The notes: generated by a model not told the origin, from the sequence alone. DNA of 64,000 bases from Diprion similis (GCF_021155765.1 NC_060112.1:17050001-17114000); one strand, 5' to 3'. Numbered from the stretch's first letter, positions 11,662 to 24,018 are shown. Made by a program: numbers and translations.

Positions 11662-11930
11662 ACATCACGTGATTTTGGTCAATATAGTAAAGCCGATGTT
11701 TCCATGATCACCGCGTTTTATGACGTAAAGTGGAGCCGTGTGCACTCCGTAATTTTTGGCTTCTTCGAGATTTTTCAGTTTTTCGCATGTACGAATTCTG
11801 ATTCCGGAAAGTCAGGAGATCCTGTGATGATCGGCGAGGGTTGAAAGGTTCCGTAAGCTTTTCACTCGCACGGACTATTTAATTTAGTGAACCAATTTTA
11901 ATACTAGAAATTAATATTTGTCGCTCATAC

Positions 11931-12036
11931 CATTTGATTCAGGTTCTTCAGCTGCTGTGCGTGATTGTTGGTCCATCCGTAAAGTGGTGCGTGAGGAAAT
12001 TTTCGCCAGTTGGGGTGGAGGAGAGTCATATCGTAT
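11931..12036 (-). CDS. Internal exon of the same unidentified protein gene
   Basis: The exon has a strong acceptor (TATTTTTTGCACAG) and a good donor (AATG|GTATGA). It is 106 bp: one base completing a codon plus 35 codons, ending in phase 0. The reading frame gives YDMTLLHPNWRKFPHAPLYG followed by a Gln/Asn-rich helix-like segment ending in NLNQM. The other two frames either stop at once or end out of phase with 9446. It accepts the phase-2 donor of exon 13615-13905 and donates to the phase-0 start at 9446, so three consecutive exons join cleanly. The family is not recognised. Confidence 0.65.
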
Positions 12037-13614
12037 CTGTGCAAAAAATATTTAATAAATTCTGCGATGGAGGCAAAAACCTTGTACTGGCTAGATGATA
12101 TACAAGGTAAGCCTGAATTATTGATACAATTACCTATTGTTTAAATTTTATCGAGAGTGGGACCTGTTGACACGTTGCGATATATAGCGTGGATGATTTT
12201 AATCACCCCAGGAAAATATTACAGCAAGAAGAAGATGATGTTGATACGGATCGACTTCTGGATTGTGCAACTTTTGAGATTCTGCAAGCGACTCTTGATT
12301 TGAGATAATCCACACGTGTTTTTCATATCATCAGTGTACCTGATAGCTGGATCAAAGACTGTAATTGAAAGACGCGACACAGAAATTTTTTGAAACTTTT
12401 TTGTTGACACTGGATGTTTCGCCTTTCAGCTTCTGCACGCATCTATTGCCTTTAATTACGGCTGAAAAGTTTTCTTGTGTATGAAAAAATTGGCGAAATA
12501 TTATTCATAACTTTGGATTGTATCAAGAATTATGATCATAAACTTTTCAGTGAACATGACGGGTAACATGTAAATGCGGAAGATAAGGTGTTAATTAAGA
12601 AAGAAAAGTAGTAAGAAAATGAAAAATTTGAAAAGAAAAAAATTTCAAATGATTGTTTTTTTTAATTCTTCGAATTCGTCTTTGATCTTGCGCTAAGAGT
12701 TGCTCGTATTCGGAATACATGTATCTCATCTAAAATCAGACGTTAATGGCAAAGCCTGAATATTGGTACAATCCACAAATCGACCCATACTAACATCATC
12801 TTTCCCCCTCGTAACCCTCCGAAATTTTGTAAGAAACTTCTTGTATTTCTTATCGCTTCTAAGATATTCGCCTGGGGTGATTGACTGATCAATTTGAGTT
12901 GATCAAGCTGAAGATCTTCAAAGCACACGTAATCGGAAATAAGACGTGATTCGGAACAACACGACGGTTTTTTAAGAACACGTGATACCGCGATGATGCG
13001 ACAACCCGTGAAGCTAAAGATAAAATATTTTCACTAATTTGTGCATAAATATAAATGTTTGCGAGTGACAGCGGACGGTAATAACAATAATGAATAAAAT
13101 ATAGTTCGAATTTGGTTATTTGCCGGCTTTGCGATTTCAATACATTATATCTCGAGTATGATTCAGGGTATACATTATACATATAGTATTTTCAGACGCA
13201 GTTAGTATGCATCTGAATAGTATCTTCAGCCAAGATTGATTTTTCAAGTTAGGTACAATTCTGGTTGCCAGTGATCCGGACTTTCTTTCTGCCAGCTTTG
13301 CCATCGCATTCAACCTTTCGCGTATGCTCGTTTCGATAATTAAATCAGCACCTATCCTTGATTACACCTTACAGCATCCAATGAAACAAAAAAAAAAACA
13401 GTGAAGAAATTCAAATCTTTGAGTTGAGTGACTTTTTATTATATCTGTTCAGAAAATAACGAATGAGCCGGCGCCGATAGAAATTCAATATTTTTACGAA
13501 TGCAATCACCTCGACAAAAGAAACGTGTTATGGAATATTTGCAGTACGCTTTGATCGGGTGATTTTCCACCTACACGGTACTTTTTCCACTTGTTAAATT
13601 GCCTTGAGCCTTAC

Positions 13615-13905
13615 TTGTTATTCTCGTGCGGCGGCGGTAGCTGTTGGACCTGCATGGGATCCGGCATCTCCGGTAAATCTTCTCTTTGACGTTCGCCTCC
13701 AGCAGCTGAAGCATCGGCGTTTTCAGGAGTTGGAGCCCTTTTGCGGCGGACCCCAAGTTTCTTGAGAAAATATCCCCACGAGAGGCACGGGGACATTTGC
13801 AAGGTATTCCCACCGCAGAGACTATTCGTAACTCCGCCGTACAAAACGCATGTTTCAATATACCTGATCCGTTTGCCTCGTGGCGTTGAACCGCATGCTT
13901 TAGTG
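13615..13905 (-). CDS. Exon with Cys-rich and Pro/Glu-rich segments, same unidentified gene
   Basis: The donor is AACAA|GTAAGG at 13614, phase 2. The frame is open from about 13990 to the donor and has strong purine-N-pyrimidine codon bias. The acceptor is uncertain: 13906, 13910, or 13873 (the last giving a 73-bp intron after exon 13946-13998). The product has a Cys-rich part (ACGSTPRGKRIRYIETC, then LCGG and MSPC), a basic RRKR (possible proprotein-convertase site or nuclear signal), then an acidic/Pro-rich tail ending PPPHENN. The spacing CG...R-x-R...C...CGG...C loosely resembles the second half of a thrombospondin type-1 repeat, but the Trp residues are not seen. That assignment is tentative and the gene is otherwise unidentified. 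Confidence 0.55.
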
Positions 13906-13945
13906 CTTGCTACAGGATAGTGAAATTTCCGTCGTATCTCCTTAC

Positions 13946-13998
13946 AGTTTCCGAAGCAAGGAGCGAAGCCGATTGATGTTTTCTCTATCTAGATAGCA
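13946..13998 (-). CDS. Candidate 53-bp exon, minus-strand gene
   Basis: An excellent acceptor (GGTTTCCTGTCAATTCCCGCAG) precedes 17 codons plus two bases (CYLDRENINRLRSLLRK), then a GTAAGG donor. The phase-2 end fits an exon starting at 13872 or 13905. A 13906 acceptor would leave an intron of only 40 bp, which is probably too short, so 13873 is the better partner. The frame also overlaps the longer continuous open frame of the next exon, so one of the two readings must be wrong. Confidence 0.3.
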
Positions 13999-14597
13999 CT
14001 GCGGGAATTGACAGGAAACCCGTTCCAATTATTCGACGTCCGACAGTGTTAATTTTCGAAATTATTTCCACTTGTTGTATTGAACTAAGATTAATTTATA
14101 CCGAATGCTTTTCAAACATTCTGATTCCGATTACATTCCAGATTGTAGAGAAATACTTTACAAAATAGACAAATAAAATTGATATTAAATTAAAAAAATA
14201 GTGCCCGATGCACACTGATTTTATTGATTAGAATTTAATATGAAATTAAAATATTCCATGTTTTATTATTTAACGTTTCATTCGTTACATTCACCGCGTC
14301 ATTCTTCTTGTGATGTTGAAATTGAACTTGCAACCCGACCGATCCTACGCGGAATACTACTGTGTTGAGACTTTATTTTTGTATTTCAATTTCCAATAAC
14401 GACGAGGTTTTATCTGTTTGCTTTGTTATTAATCGACGAACCAATGTGACTCGATATGTAAATATGTGCATACTGGCTCATACAAAGTCTAGAGTATCTC
14501 CATAAATACATATAATCTATCAATATATATAAATACACACACACACTCACACATACATATGTGATGTATATATTACCTATAATGTGTATGTCCTTAC

Positions 14598-14650
14598 CAA
14601 GTACGTTCTTATCTCAATGCGTTTGTACAGTGTCTGAATGGCTAGCCTCT
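14598..14650 (-). CDS. Candidate 53-bp exon, minus-strand gene
   Basis: The acceptor follows a T-rich tract (AAATTTTTTTCCACCGTGCGGAG) and the donor is TTG|GTAAGG. It encodes RLAIQTLYKRIEIRTYL, starting with two bases and ending in phase 0, which suits the phase-0 start at 13998. It looks like a charged amphipathic helix. Support is from splice signals and phase only. Confidence 0.3.
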
Positions 14651-15053
14651 CTCCGCACGGTGGAAAAAAATTTAAGAATATGCCAAACATCGCGATTTCT
14701 GTGCACTATAATTGAAAAAAATCGAGCTCAACTATTGGAAAAAAGAAAAAATATTTTTGGTAAGAGAGATGGGGATACACGACAGGCAGCTTTCAGTCCC
14801 TTGATTTTGCTAATTTCTAAAATTCGATCCCCCGATTTTGAAGATCGAACTATACACTCGCTCATATCATGATGCAATCAGTTATTCCACCAACTCTCTT
14901 GAGGTAGTTTTCAGCATTCTAGGAGTCCTTTCAACGTACGAAATCTAACAAAATTAGTAATTTACGTATTTTGAGAAAAAGCTGGATGTGTCGTTTAGTG
15001 CTTAAATGATCCGCTCTCTATTTCCAAATTTTAATTCGGTTTGCATTTTTTAC

Positions 15054-15110
15054 CTACAAGTGCATTCTCCGCTTGAGAATTCCAACAAATGAGGAAGAGA
15101 GGTGTGGGAA
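15054..15110 (-). CDS. Candidate short exon, minus-strand gene
   Basis: An open segment ends at TTGTAG|GTAAAAA (phase 1), in phase with the exon at 14650, and reads ...NSQAENALV. The start could be 15110 (57 bp) or 15071 (18 bp, after a CT-rich tract). Both leave the same two-base start. Low confidence because the donor is weak and the start ambiguous. Confidence 0.22.
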   Translation of the reverse strand, partial: FPHLSSSFVGILKRRMHL

Positions 15111-18100
15111 CTGTCTAATTATTTACTAATCTATATACAAATATTGTGTGAAAAACTATTGGGATTAGCAAATTTGAATTGGAATTTATTTTGATTTTTG
15201 TTGATTACGTTTGAAGGAAGATGGCAGCATTTAGAAACTTCCGAATGAATATTCTCATCTTCTTTTTATACTGATGAGTTGAGCGGGTGGTTAGAATACA
15301 TATGTAGCGATCGGTCGTATCAGGTGATGTGTAGTGAGAGTAAGAAGGCCTAAAATCGTAAAAAATGCATCTGTTTTGCACTCGAACCCCACAGTTATTG
15401 AAAATATTATAAAGCAGCGACTGACAGCTATTTTACGGATCTTAGAATAAATTGAATAGAAATTTTCTTCTTTCTTGATCGAGATACAGAAGTATTTTCG
15501 GCGTCATGCTAATTATAGAAGTGTAGGTACTGGTAAGTGTCTTTATTTTGACTGAGTATGAATAATATAGGTATGTAACGTCAATGTTAATAATGTATTA
15601 TACATGCGAGTCAAAATTTGGACAGTATTAAAAAAAAGTGGGGCCGAATTATTAACTCCGTTTTATTTTTAGAAAGCGACAAGCTCGGGCAGCCTGCATT
15701 TTAGGCGTCATGATCATTATGGTATTGATTTTGACGCGATTGAAAATAGAAATAGAATATTCTTGTCGAACGATGGAATCGGTTTGCTGGATTTCTGCAT
15801 TCTAAATGATTTACCAAATTTGTTTTTACCATCACTCGCGAGTATCTGATCCTTCGATTATAAGCGATCATACGTGTTAAATGAGCAAGACTTTTTCTCC
15901 AGCTTACTTTTGATAATCTCATTGAATGTAATCGACACCCAAGAAATAACGAACTTATTGCTTCAAGGAAGGAAATTCGGGGGGTACAAATTTTGGGCGT
16001 CAAAAATCGATACTGCGTGTCATCGATTATTTACAACATGGTTTCTGTATATGTATAATTTGAGTATCTACTATATTGGGTATCCATTTTACTTTTACAC
16101 GTATGATTCACGTACAAATATCAGTATATATGAAGTTAGAGACTGAGTCTGAATCGTGCGAGTTCGGTTAGTTGTAAATTTTCCTAGCATCGGTCATGAT
16201 GTGTTTTTGATGTAAAAAAGTGGCTACGTGGAATGCATAAAGGGAAGACTTAAATTGCGCCAAATCTCGACGTGACTTTAATACTTAGTCACAAACACTC
16301 ATGGGGTTCAGTCGCCCGGCGGTTTCTGTTTCCCTTTTACCTTATACTTATATGTTCCCTGGCCATTTCCTTTCCATGCCTCAACCTTTTTCCGTCTCCT
16401 CTTCACGTTGCTTTCGAAGCTTCAGTCTTTCCGGTGCGAGATGAGGGGCTAGTCAAAGTGTGGTGCGAAGCACCAGGGTTTAGCACTAAGCGATACAAGT
16501 AGCCGTTTTTTTCGTTAATATGGCAAGTGCAAGTGTTTGGAAAACGAGAGGAACGAAAGCATAATATCATCTCGTCTAATCTATCAGTACAGATGGAAAT
16601 GCGAAATGAAAAGGGTGAAAGCTCGACGCAGTTTAGCCGTCATTTGCAACTTCGCCATGGTTTGAAACAAAAAGTTGACTTTATACTCGCAATCAGATGA
16701 GTTAAGGGACAAATATTTTCTCGTCTCCCATTACTTTGAGCAACGAAATGAGATGGATCTCAATAACGGAGCGCTTCCACGTCACAATTGAGCTTTACAG
16801 AGTCTCTTAATGCCTCTGCGAAATATCTCTCCAGAGGGTTTGCCCTGACAGCTGGTTGAATTAACACTGACGAGGACCGACTTCTCCAGTCATCGCAGAA
16901 ATGCCCAACCGGACCCGAGACCATCCACGATAAGAATTAAGCATTTTCGGTCCCAAGGGCACCTCGGCGTTAACCGCAACTCGGCCACTTCAGACGAAAC
17001 TATTATCTCTCAACCCCGTGGGTCAGGATTGCAGTGGGAAAGCAAATTCGAGCAAAATGTCTCCGCGATGGTATCACGGGGAACAGATGTGTCCTTCTCC
17101 GCGGTCGAGCAGCTCCGGTCGTGCGTCTTGCTTCAGTTTTTCCGGTGGTCCCTTCCGCGGACAAGGACCGGAGGTCGGCTTGTAATAGGATTCCAAAAGG
17201 TTATAAAAACAGCCGGATGTATTGTATCATGGACGTCCCCTTCCCACCCTCGAGCCACGGGGTTCGTCCAACCCCCACGGCGACACAGGATTATCAGGTC
17301 AAGACGTCGCCACGTTACCTCGACACATGCGTTATTTCTTTTGGCCACACTTTCTATTATTGCGCGGCCTCTCAACGTTTCGCGACCATAGCTTGTTAGA
17401 AGGTTGTCTGCTCTCCTACTTGCAACGCAGTTAGAACGATTGATCTGGGTTCCTCGCTTTTACTGTATGCATAGGGTAGGATGGATGTTCCGCGGATAGA
17501 GTGAAGAATGTGATTCAATCGGTGTGAGAGTAAATTTTACATTGTCAAAATTTCAGACCTCCCACCCACTGCCGTACTCATCTTCACCAGACGAGAGTGG
17601 TACAGGTACAGGTACTTTTTTAAAATACGTTACGTTCATCACAACGATCGATCCTATACAGTCACGTTTCATTAGGGACAAACAATCGATGCCTCGTTCG
17701 GTGGTGTGGAAGAATATGATTTGTGCCGGGTATTTTTATCACTAACAACACAGGGACATTCTGTCAGGATCAATGAATTTACTGACTTATCGTATCGTTA
17801 CTGTACCAACAGCAACGGGGATGCTGCAAATTTGAATTTTTAAGGCGCAACGAATTACTTGTGATTTCGTAAGGTACATCTCAACTTTCGGAGCAAAAAG
17901 ATTTCATTCATCAGTCTCATTTCAAGGAACTTGAGATCCCAGCAATGGTTGTTATGTCACCTTTTCCTCTTATACATTACAAACGTAGCTGTTAAAAGAA
18001 AAAAACAAACAAAAAAAAAAAAACGTGTAATGTCGAGTACGTTTTTCAGCCCATTCGTCGTAAATACCCACTTCAGAGTCAGGATCGATGTTCCTTTTCT

Positions 18101-18515
18101 TCTTCTGATTGGACATTTTGCGAGGGTATATTGCGCTCGGTTTCAGAAGCGACGCGGCAATTAGGGGGCGAGCGTGATCCTGGAACGTCTATAAACGCGT
18201 ACCTTCAAAGAAGAAGAGAGTGAATGCGTCTCAGCGCCGAGAGGTGCTCATCGTCAACCTAAGCTGTTCATTGACGCAAGACTTAATATATACGTATTCA
18301 GGCTTAATGCATCATTATAAGCATATGCCAGTACAGCTTTACGTTCCAGAAGCGTTCGTTATAAGACCAGATGATAATAATATGGCCTCTGTTATAATCA
18401 TTACTAGACTAACATCCGCATGTTACCGTCTGAACACGATGGGTTCTTGGTAACTTTGAAAGTGTACAAGTCCCTGTTGTCATACGTCTCAGCGAGACAT
18501 TCCACATCCACTTAC

Positions 18516-18621
18516 GTTCCAAGATCCGCCAACGATTAGGTACGTAACACTGCACTAGACTCGGCGTCATTGTGGTTCCCCTCGGCCCCGTTAAAAGGGC
18601 TGAAGAAACGCGACGAAGTGG
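18516..18621 (-). CDS. Candidate exon, possibly containing the start codon of the minus-strand gene
   Basis: A strong pyrimidine tract and acceptor (CCCCTCTTCTCCGCCTACCT...CCAG) lead into 35 open codons plus one base, ending at GGAAC|GTAAGT, a strong donor. The frame includes an ATG in a good context (ACCACAATGACG) followed by TPSLVQCYVPNRWRILE. The phase-1 end fits either start of the 15054-15110 exon. It may be an internal exon or the first coding one. The product is not recognised. Confidence 0.3.
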
Positions 18622-18831
18622 CTGGATCCACACCGAGGTAGGCGGAGAAGAGGGGAATGCTCGAGTCTACGTCCATTGACGAGAGCTGACCAGCATCCGT
18701 ATACAGAGATATATCCTAACTCACGGATAAGTGGGGGGTCGGCAAGATCGATTTGAAGGCACCACCTCAGCACGCAGGTCCATCACGAAGTAGGTGGGCG
18801 CCTGCGCCCCGCGGAGTTCTCTTTATTATGT

Positions 18832-18837
18832 ATATAT
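18832..18837 (-). terminator. Candidate poly(A) signal for the 19385-19564 exon
   Basis: AATAAA on the minus strand, about 550 bp beyond the stop at 19385. Only its position relative to the candidate terminal exon suggests use. Confidence 0.2.
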
Positions 18838-19384
18838 GGGTGGGTGGTTTATAAACTCATACTGCCGCCGGTGACCAGCCCGTAAGCCTCTACGTCTGCT
18901 GCGGACGTATACACGTGTAGGGTATACGTTTAACGCTGATACCATGGGGTAAAGGGTTGTCGCAAGTGGGCGCAAGCTTTTGGAGTTCTGATGGAGCGAG
19001 AGCTTCTGCAGTGATTTACTCGATGAAATATGGTCCCGGAGAATACTCGCAGTAACCATCAGTCGGTTTAGCTCGAGGATTATCTCGTTCCCAGGTGTTC
19101 CGTAATTCGTGTTTTTTCATTTTTTGATCACGTATACATTTCGGGGATTAACATCATCCCGAGTCCCGTGCATGGAACACTGGCTGATTTTGAAAGACAG
19201 CTGCTATTCGGCGATTTCAACGATACGGTGATCGACCAGGTATTCATGTTACGAATGGTGAAACGACTTTCGTTCAAGGTGCATAGAAGCTCGAAAGTCG
19301 AATTTTATACACAAGTGTGCGTGACTCTCAACCTTCGACGTTGGATGGGAGAAGGGAGGCGAAATGGAAAAAAAAAGAATCCTT

Positions 19385-19564
19385 TCAGAGATTAAAGGGG
19401 TTTTTGGCAAAGCGTTTGCTAGATTTATCCACTTTCGTGCGAATCTCTGGCGCAGCATCTTTTTCCTCTTGTTTGGTCCACAGTCGACCCTCGACCGCGT
19501 TGTTGTCATCCAAAGACGTCAAGTTGGCCGTCTCACTCGGCAGGGCGTCGACCTCAGCCAGGAT
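19385..19564 (-). CDS. Candidate terminal exon, unknown protein
   Basis: After a good acceptor (AACTTTTTCATTCTCAG) the minus strand has 59 codons in phase 0 ending at TGA 19385-19387. The product starts ILAEVDALPSETANLTSLDD and ends KRFAKNPFNL. Codons are G-rich at position one, as expected of real coding sequence, and the other two frames stop quickly. The next minus-strand exon candidate (18621) also begins in phase 0, so this could be an alternative last exon of the same gene or the end of a separate gene. The likely upstream partner is not established. Confidence 0.35.
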   Translation of the reverse strand: MLAEVDALPSETANLTSLDDNNAVEGRLWTKQEEKDAAPEIRTKVDKSSKRFAKNPFNL

Positions 19565-21172
19565 CTGAGAATGAAAAAGTTATTGTGGAATCCTTCATGA
19601 ATCGTTTGATCCTGCCGCGCACCCCCGACGTTGGTCGCGAGATGAAGGAAACACCTTCGCGGTTAATATTTACCAGGGTCTTCACTCTTGTATTTCACCC
19701 TACCGAAGCAAGTTCTTACTTCCTTGCCATTGAATTGCATTTCTAGAATAAACCGTTAAAGTATTAAAAGCAATAGATAATTATTCACGGCTCATTTCGT
19801 TTTCCTATTTGCCTTAGCCTCTGCGCAAAGACGACAACTGTTTGAAACGTACAGCCTGCGGCATTCGTTACCATTGCTTTTCACATGTACAACTCGCTTT
19901 GAGTTCACGTTTCGTTACGTGCCATTCGTTTCCTACTGTACGCTAAACTCACGGTCCAATTCCCGTCTATCCGGCGAAATACGTTTCACCGCTGCTGGGG
20001 GATTTCCGAAATATTTATAATCCACATCGTGCAATTTACGCACGAGTAGACGTTGCTCTTATCACTATTATTACAGCTTCGGTAGCTACTCCGTAATGAA
20101 ATTGAACCCAGTTGTAATCTTTTGAACTATTTCTGTTCGATCAATGACTGTAACTTCGTGTACGAGTTACTCTATAATGTTAATTAATAACCTGTAACTA
20201 CCACTCGTCGTCCAATTTACTACACTGTCGAGATGGAAAGACGTGGTAATTTCATTAGTCCATGGATTTTGGAACTATTTCATACCAGTTTGATTGACGG
20301 CGTACATGATCGGCTAGAACTTATCGCGTGTGCAGGAGCGTAATTGGGGATATAACTGTATAACAGTTTACAGCTTTCTGCATAATATCACTCTACAGAT
20401 ATTTCACCGTGCAACTTGCAAAGCACAAAGCTAAAGTAAGCCGGGCATTTCACCATCTCGACTAATTGCAGATTCTCTTGTAGCAAATCCTCTCTTACAA
20501 GAAACGTAATTTGCAGTCTTACATGCAGTCAAGAAATGCCTTTCGTGCTTTAAATATCTATGACTGCTGAGAGCGCTGAAATACCAAACTTCTCTAAACG
20601 CATTATGTATACCCATACACAAGTATGCACGTCAGAAAATACAGTTTATTTTTCACGTGTCCAGATCCGTGGGGGTATTTCTTTCTTCAAATCCGATTAG
20701 ATTCCACGGGAAGACTAAGGTTCTTGCCGTTTTCCTCGCGGCCAATGTCAGGGAAAAATTCCAGGGTTGTGGAATGCTTCCGGCTTCAACAATGCCTTAT
20801 TGTTTGCGTGGGTTTTCTTGCGCTGTAGGGGTCGAAAAAACGGATGATTTTACCAAACTACTCATGTTTAAAATTTTCCGATGTAGTTCAACTTATCTTT
20901 GCGTCGATGCAACTGAGCATCCACTTCGGTTCGGGGTGTACTTGGCAAGAAATGTGATCCTGCCTTGGTGAAGAGAACCTAAACCGACGACACAGAGCCA
21001 TGGCACCACTACACTGACGAGAAACCAGTCGTCTCACTGCAAACACGGTGTTTCTGCATTCTCACAGCCTCGCGCAGGACCAACGGTATATATCTATGTG
21101 TATTACCGCCGCTCTCTACTCTGTTGCTTCCGCGTATAGGGATAACCGTAAGCATACATATACTCGTATCTG

Positions 21173-21188
21173 TCTATCTATCTATCTA
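21173..21188. repeat. (TCTA)n microsatellite
   Basis: About four TCTA units are read directly. Confidence 0.85.
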
Positions 21189-22956
21189 GGTATTATATAC
21201 GGCTTCGCGTGACTGTGCTTATATAGCTCGTACCGTGTACCAGTGCAGTTCTGCTATCTGAAACCACTACTTATGACTAGACACGATCTCCTGTCGTCAT
21301 TTTGTTTTACCCGGATAACTTTTATGATTCGCTGTGGCAAGGATTTCGATTTGGGTTATCGATATGCCGATGTATGGTAACGACAGAGACTAAAGATCTT
21401 CACCTTTAGAGAACAGACAAGATATACCCATACCAGTCGAGATATCGGGGATGGAAAACTTTTCCGCCTTTTTTCTTATTCTTATAAAATCGATCCTCGT
21501 ATACGTAACAACACTAGATTTACTGTCCTGTGCTTGTCGAAACCCGAGTCGGGAGATTACTCGGTAGAGGCATCAAATTTGAATACAGTTGTACTGTATA
21601 ACCCAATTTTATCGCAATTAAAACTAGCTACATTTCTAACTGATGATATTTATCAGCTCATCCCTGGTGAAATCGCATGGACCTGACTAGATTACGATAC
21701 GTAATAAACACTTACTCGTCTTGACAATATTTTTATTCTTTACCTTACTACTCGGAAGCGGTGCCATTGTTAAGAAAATTTAGTCACTTGAATGATCATT
21801 TGGGTAGACTTTTGACCGTCTCGTAATTCATGGACACAAAGGTGAACGCTTTATGCTTATGCTGCGGTGTAAGATGAGTTACAATCAAAGTTGAAGGTAA
21901 ATACTTTGTCGAGAGGTATGGTTACGGTGCATGACATGCACCAAGTTGATGCACAGCAAGAATTGTACTAGGTACAGAGTGGGGTTGACATAATTGCTGG
22001 AGCTTCACGAGGGTCACAAATAAAAAATGCATCCTTAATTATATCACCTGATGGAAGTACCAAGCGTACTAAAATTCGGGATAGCGAATTGCCGATTCGC
22101 CAATTGCAGAAGTGAAGTTATTCATTATTCAAAGATAGTTTCAACGCAATGAGTTTGACTCCTCAATCATGCTGCTATTCTAATCCCACGTATTTGCAAC
22201 GTTCTGATACTAGAAACTACTGCAAGATACGAACGTTTTGCGCTCTGCTAGAAGGTTTATTAAGCGTGACGTTGTTTTTCTCTCCTCATATTCTCTTTAG
22301 TTCAATATTCGTGTATTTGCATAGAAATTAGTACCAGTGTAGAAAATATTCACAAATGCTGTGAGTTGCCGGTCTAAATGTGAAATCGTTCAAACCACAG
22401 TCGGATTTTCATATGCAACAGATTCGATGTATTTAATTCTGAGTTATCTAATACAAACACTGTCGTTAAAATTGGGAATTGGCTATCGATTCAAAGATGC
22501 CGAAGTGATTGCAGCAGCGTTTGCACGTCTTTCGTTGCCGAGTGTTCATTTCGCTCGTTACTCCAACAGCTCTTGGATAATATATGCGGCGATAAAATAT
22601 TTGTATCATTCGCGTCAAGCAGAGCGTGAGAATCTGCGGATTCTTGACTTGATTTATTGAAATTCCTCCATGACGGTGCAGCGAACGATGCAGGAAGCAG
22701 CTCGTTCGTAAATGCGATTGTATCTCTCTCGAGTATGTAGGCGCCTCGTACGTTATAGGCGATATCGATTCGTATTCGACCCGACCCCAACATCTTGATA
22801 TTATGATTTAAAAGCTACAAAAATTTTCAGAGCTGTGGAAAAGTTTTCAACGTATTACCAAAGTCGTGAAATCCGATATTCCGATGGTCGATCCACCGCT
22901 GATTGGATTCTAAAAGTCTTAAGCGACGCCTTAATCACCCAACGGAGGTATTATCC

Positions 22957-22983
22957 CCCCCCCTCCCCCCCCTCTCTCTCTCT
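22957..22983. repeat. Poly-C / CT-rich tract
   Basis: Runs of C interrupted by T, followed by (CT)n: a low-complexity polypyrimidine tract. Confidence 0.9.
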
Positions 22984-23948
22984 GATCCGTCATTCGAACA
23001 GGATTGAAGTAACGCGCGGTGTTTGGAAAAGGAAGGAGGGAGTCGTGGTTAATCGCGGCAATTTGACCGTTGTCCGGTAAAGACCCCAAGCTCGAGATAC
23101 GTTTAGCTATACTCGAAAAGGTCGGGTGGTCGTCTCCGGCGCCCTTTTGACGAGGGAAGATCACACGAAATGGTGTAGCCCTCGCGGAACAAAGGAGGAG
23201 GACAAAGGTAGCTGCCGGGAAAAGGGAAGCGAAAACCTCGGCCGAGAGTTCTCGGGGTTCGGGAGAGACGTTATGAACATTTCTCAGTGAAAGAATATGA
23301 TAGCCGTAATCCGCGATAGGTGGTGTATAATCTCTTTCGATAAATCGGCATCTCGTTTATCAGCCTGTTTCAGAGCGCTCAAACCACAGTTTTAATAAGA
23401 AAAGTTTTATTCCCGCAATTATAAAAATCGAAAAACTTATCTCATTTCCATGAGAAACTGGAGCGGTTAATTGAAAGTATCTACGATGGCGTTTAAACAA
23501 ACCTCTGTTAGTTGGAAGTGATAAATCTTTCCAACAAAAATCCCTCCCTTCATCGGATACGATCGGTACGCCGAGGATTTAATGGATTAATTAGTAAACC
23601 AAGTTTAGCGAGAACTTCCCTCAAGTATAAGCTCGAAGCTTTCAAGTTCCGAGGCTTTTTCCTGCCGCAGCAAAATTTTTCCAAAGCTCGCGTCGCGTCG
23701 CGGCTCTAACAATTCTTCGCTAATGCTGATCAATGATTGATTCTCGGTTACCTACGCATCGTCGGCCGCTAATTCAAGAGACACCGTGTACAATGCGCGA
23801 AATTCTCGAGAGCCTCCGGAACTGCGTAGGAAAAGCGCTTGCGCCCTGGGCGTCGAGACGCCGGGCACCCAACACGCCGCTAGTCTAACCCCCGCCTGGT
23901 TGTTGAACGTCCCGCAACCCTGCAACCCCCAAGCCAGCATAAACTCAC

Positions 23949-24018
23949 GGCGTGATCCGCGCGGTTCAGTTGTTCCGGACTTGTCGCGAGGACGAGGTGT
24001 CGAAGCACCTTGCGCACC
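23949..24018 (-). CDS. Weak candidate exon (minus strand)
   Basis: A GC-rich open segment reads VRKVLRHLVLATSPEQLNRA and ends at ACGCC|GTGAGT, a strong donor, in phase 0. That phase would fit either the 18621 or the 19564 exon. The acceptor side (24019 or 24025) lacks a good pyrimidine tract, and the same DNA scores as a + strand promoter, so this is only a possibility. Confidence 0.18.
23962..24000 (+). promoter_or_regulatory. Candidate insect core promoter (Inr plus DPE)
   Basis: An initiator TTCAGTT has its A at 23968, and AGGTG sits at +28 to +32, close to the DPE consensus. The setting is a locally GC-rich stretch. A strong donor (CAAAAG|GTATGT) follows at 24355 on the same strand, so 23968-24355 could be a 5' untranslated first exon. 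No TATA box is seen. Confidence 0.25.

Noticed and set aside
17029..17434. Three overlapping + strand frames and one minus-strand frame
   Set aside because: Local GC richness keeps several frames open; none has a motif or good splice sites.
19168..19395. + strand frame starting near VHGTLADFERQLLFGD
   Set aside because: It looks partly coding, but lacks an acceptor and a good donor, and it lies antisense to the better-supported 19385-19564 region.
21680..21705. TGACTAGATTACG resembling the miR-279/996 seed family
   Set aside because: Only the first bases match and there is no precursor hairpin.
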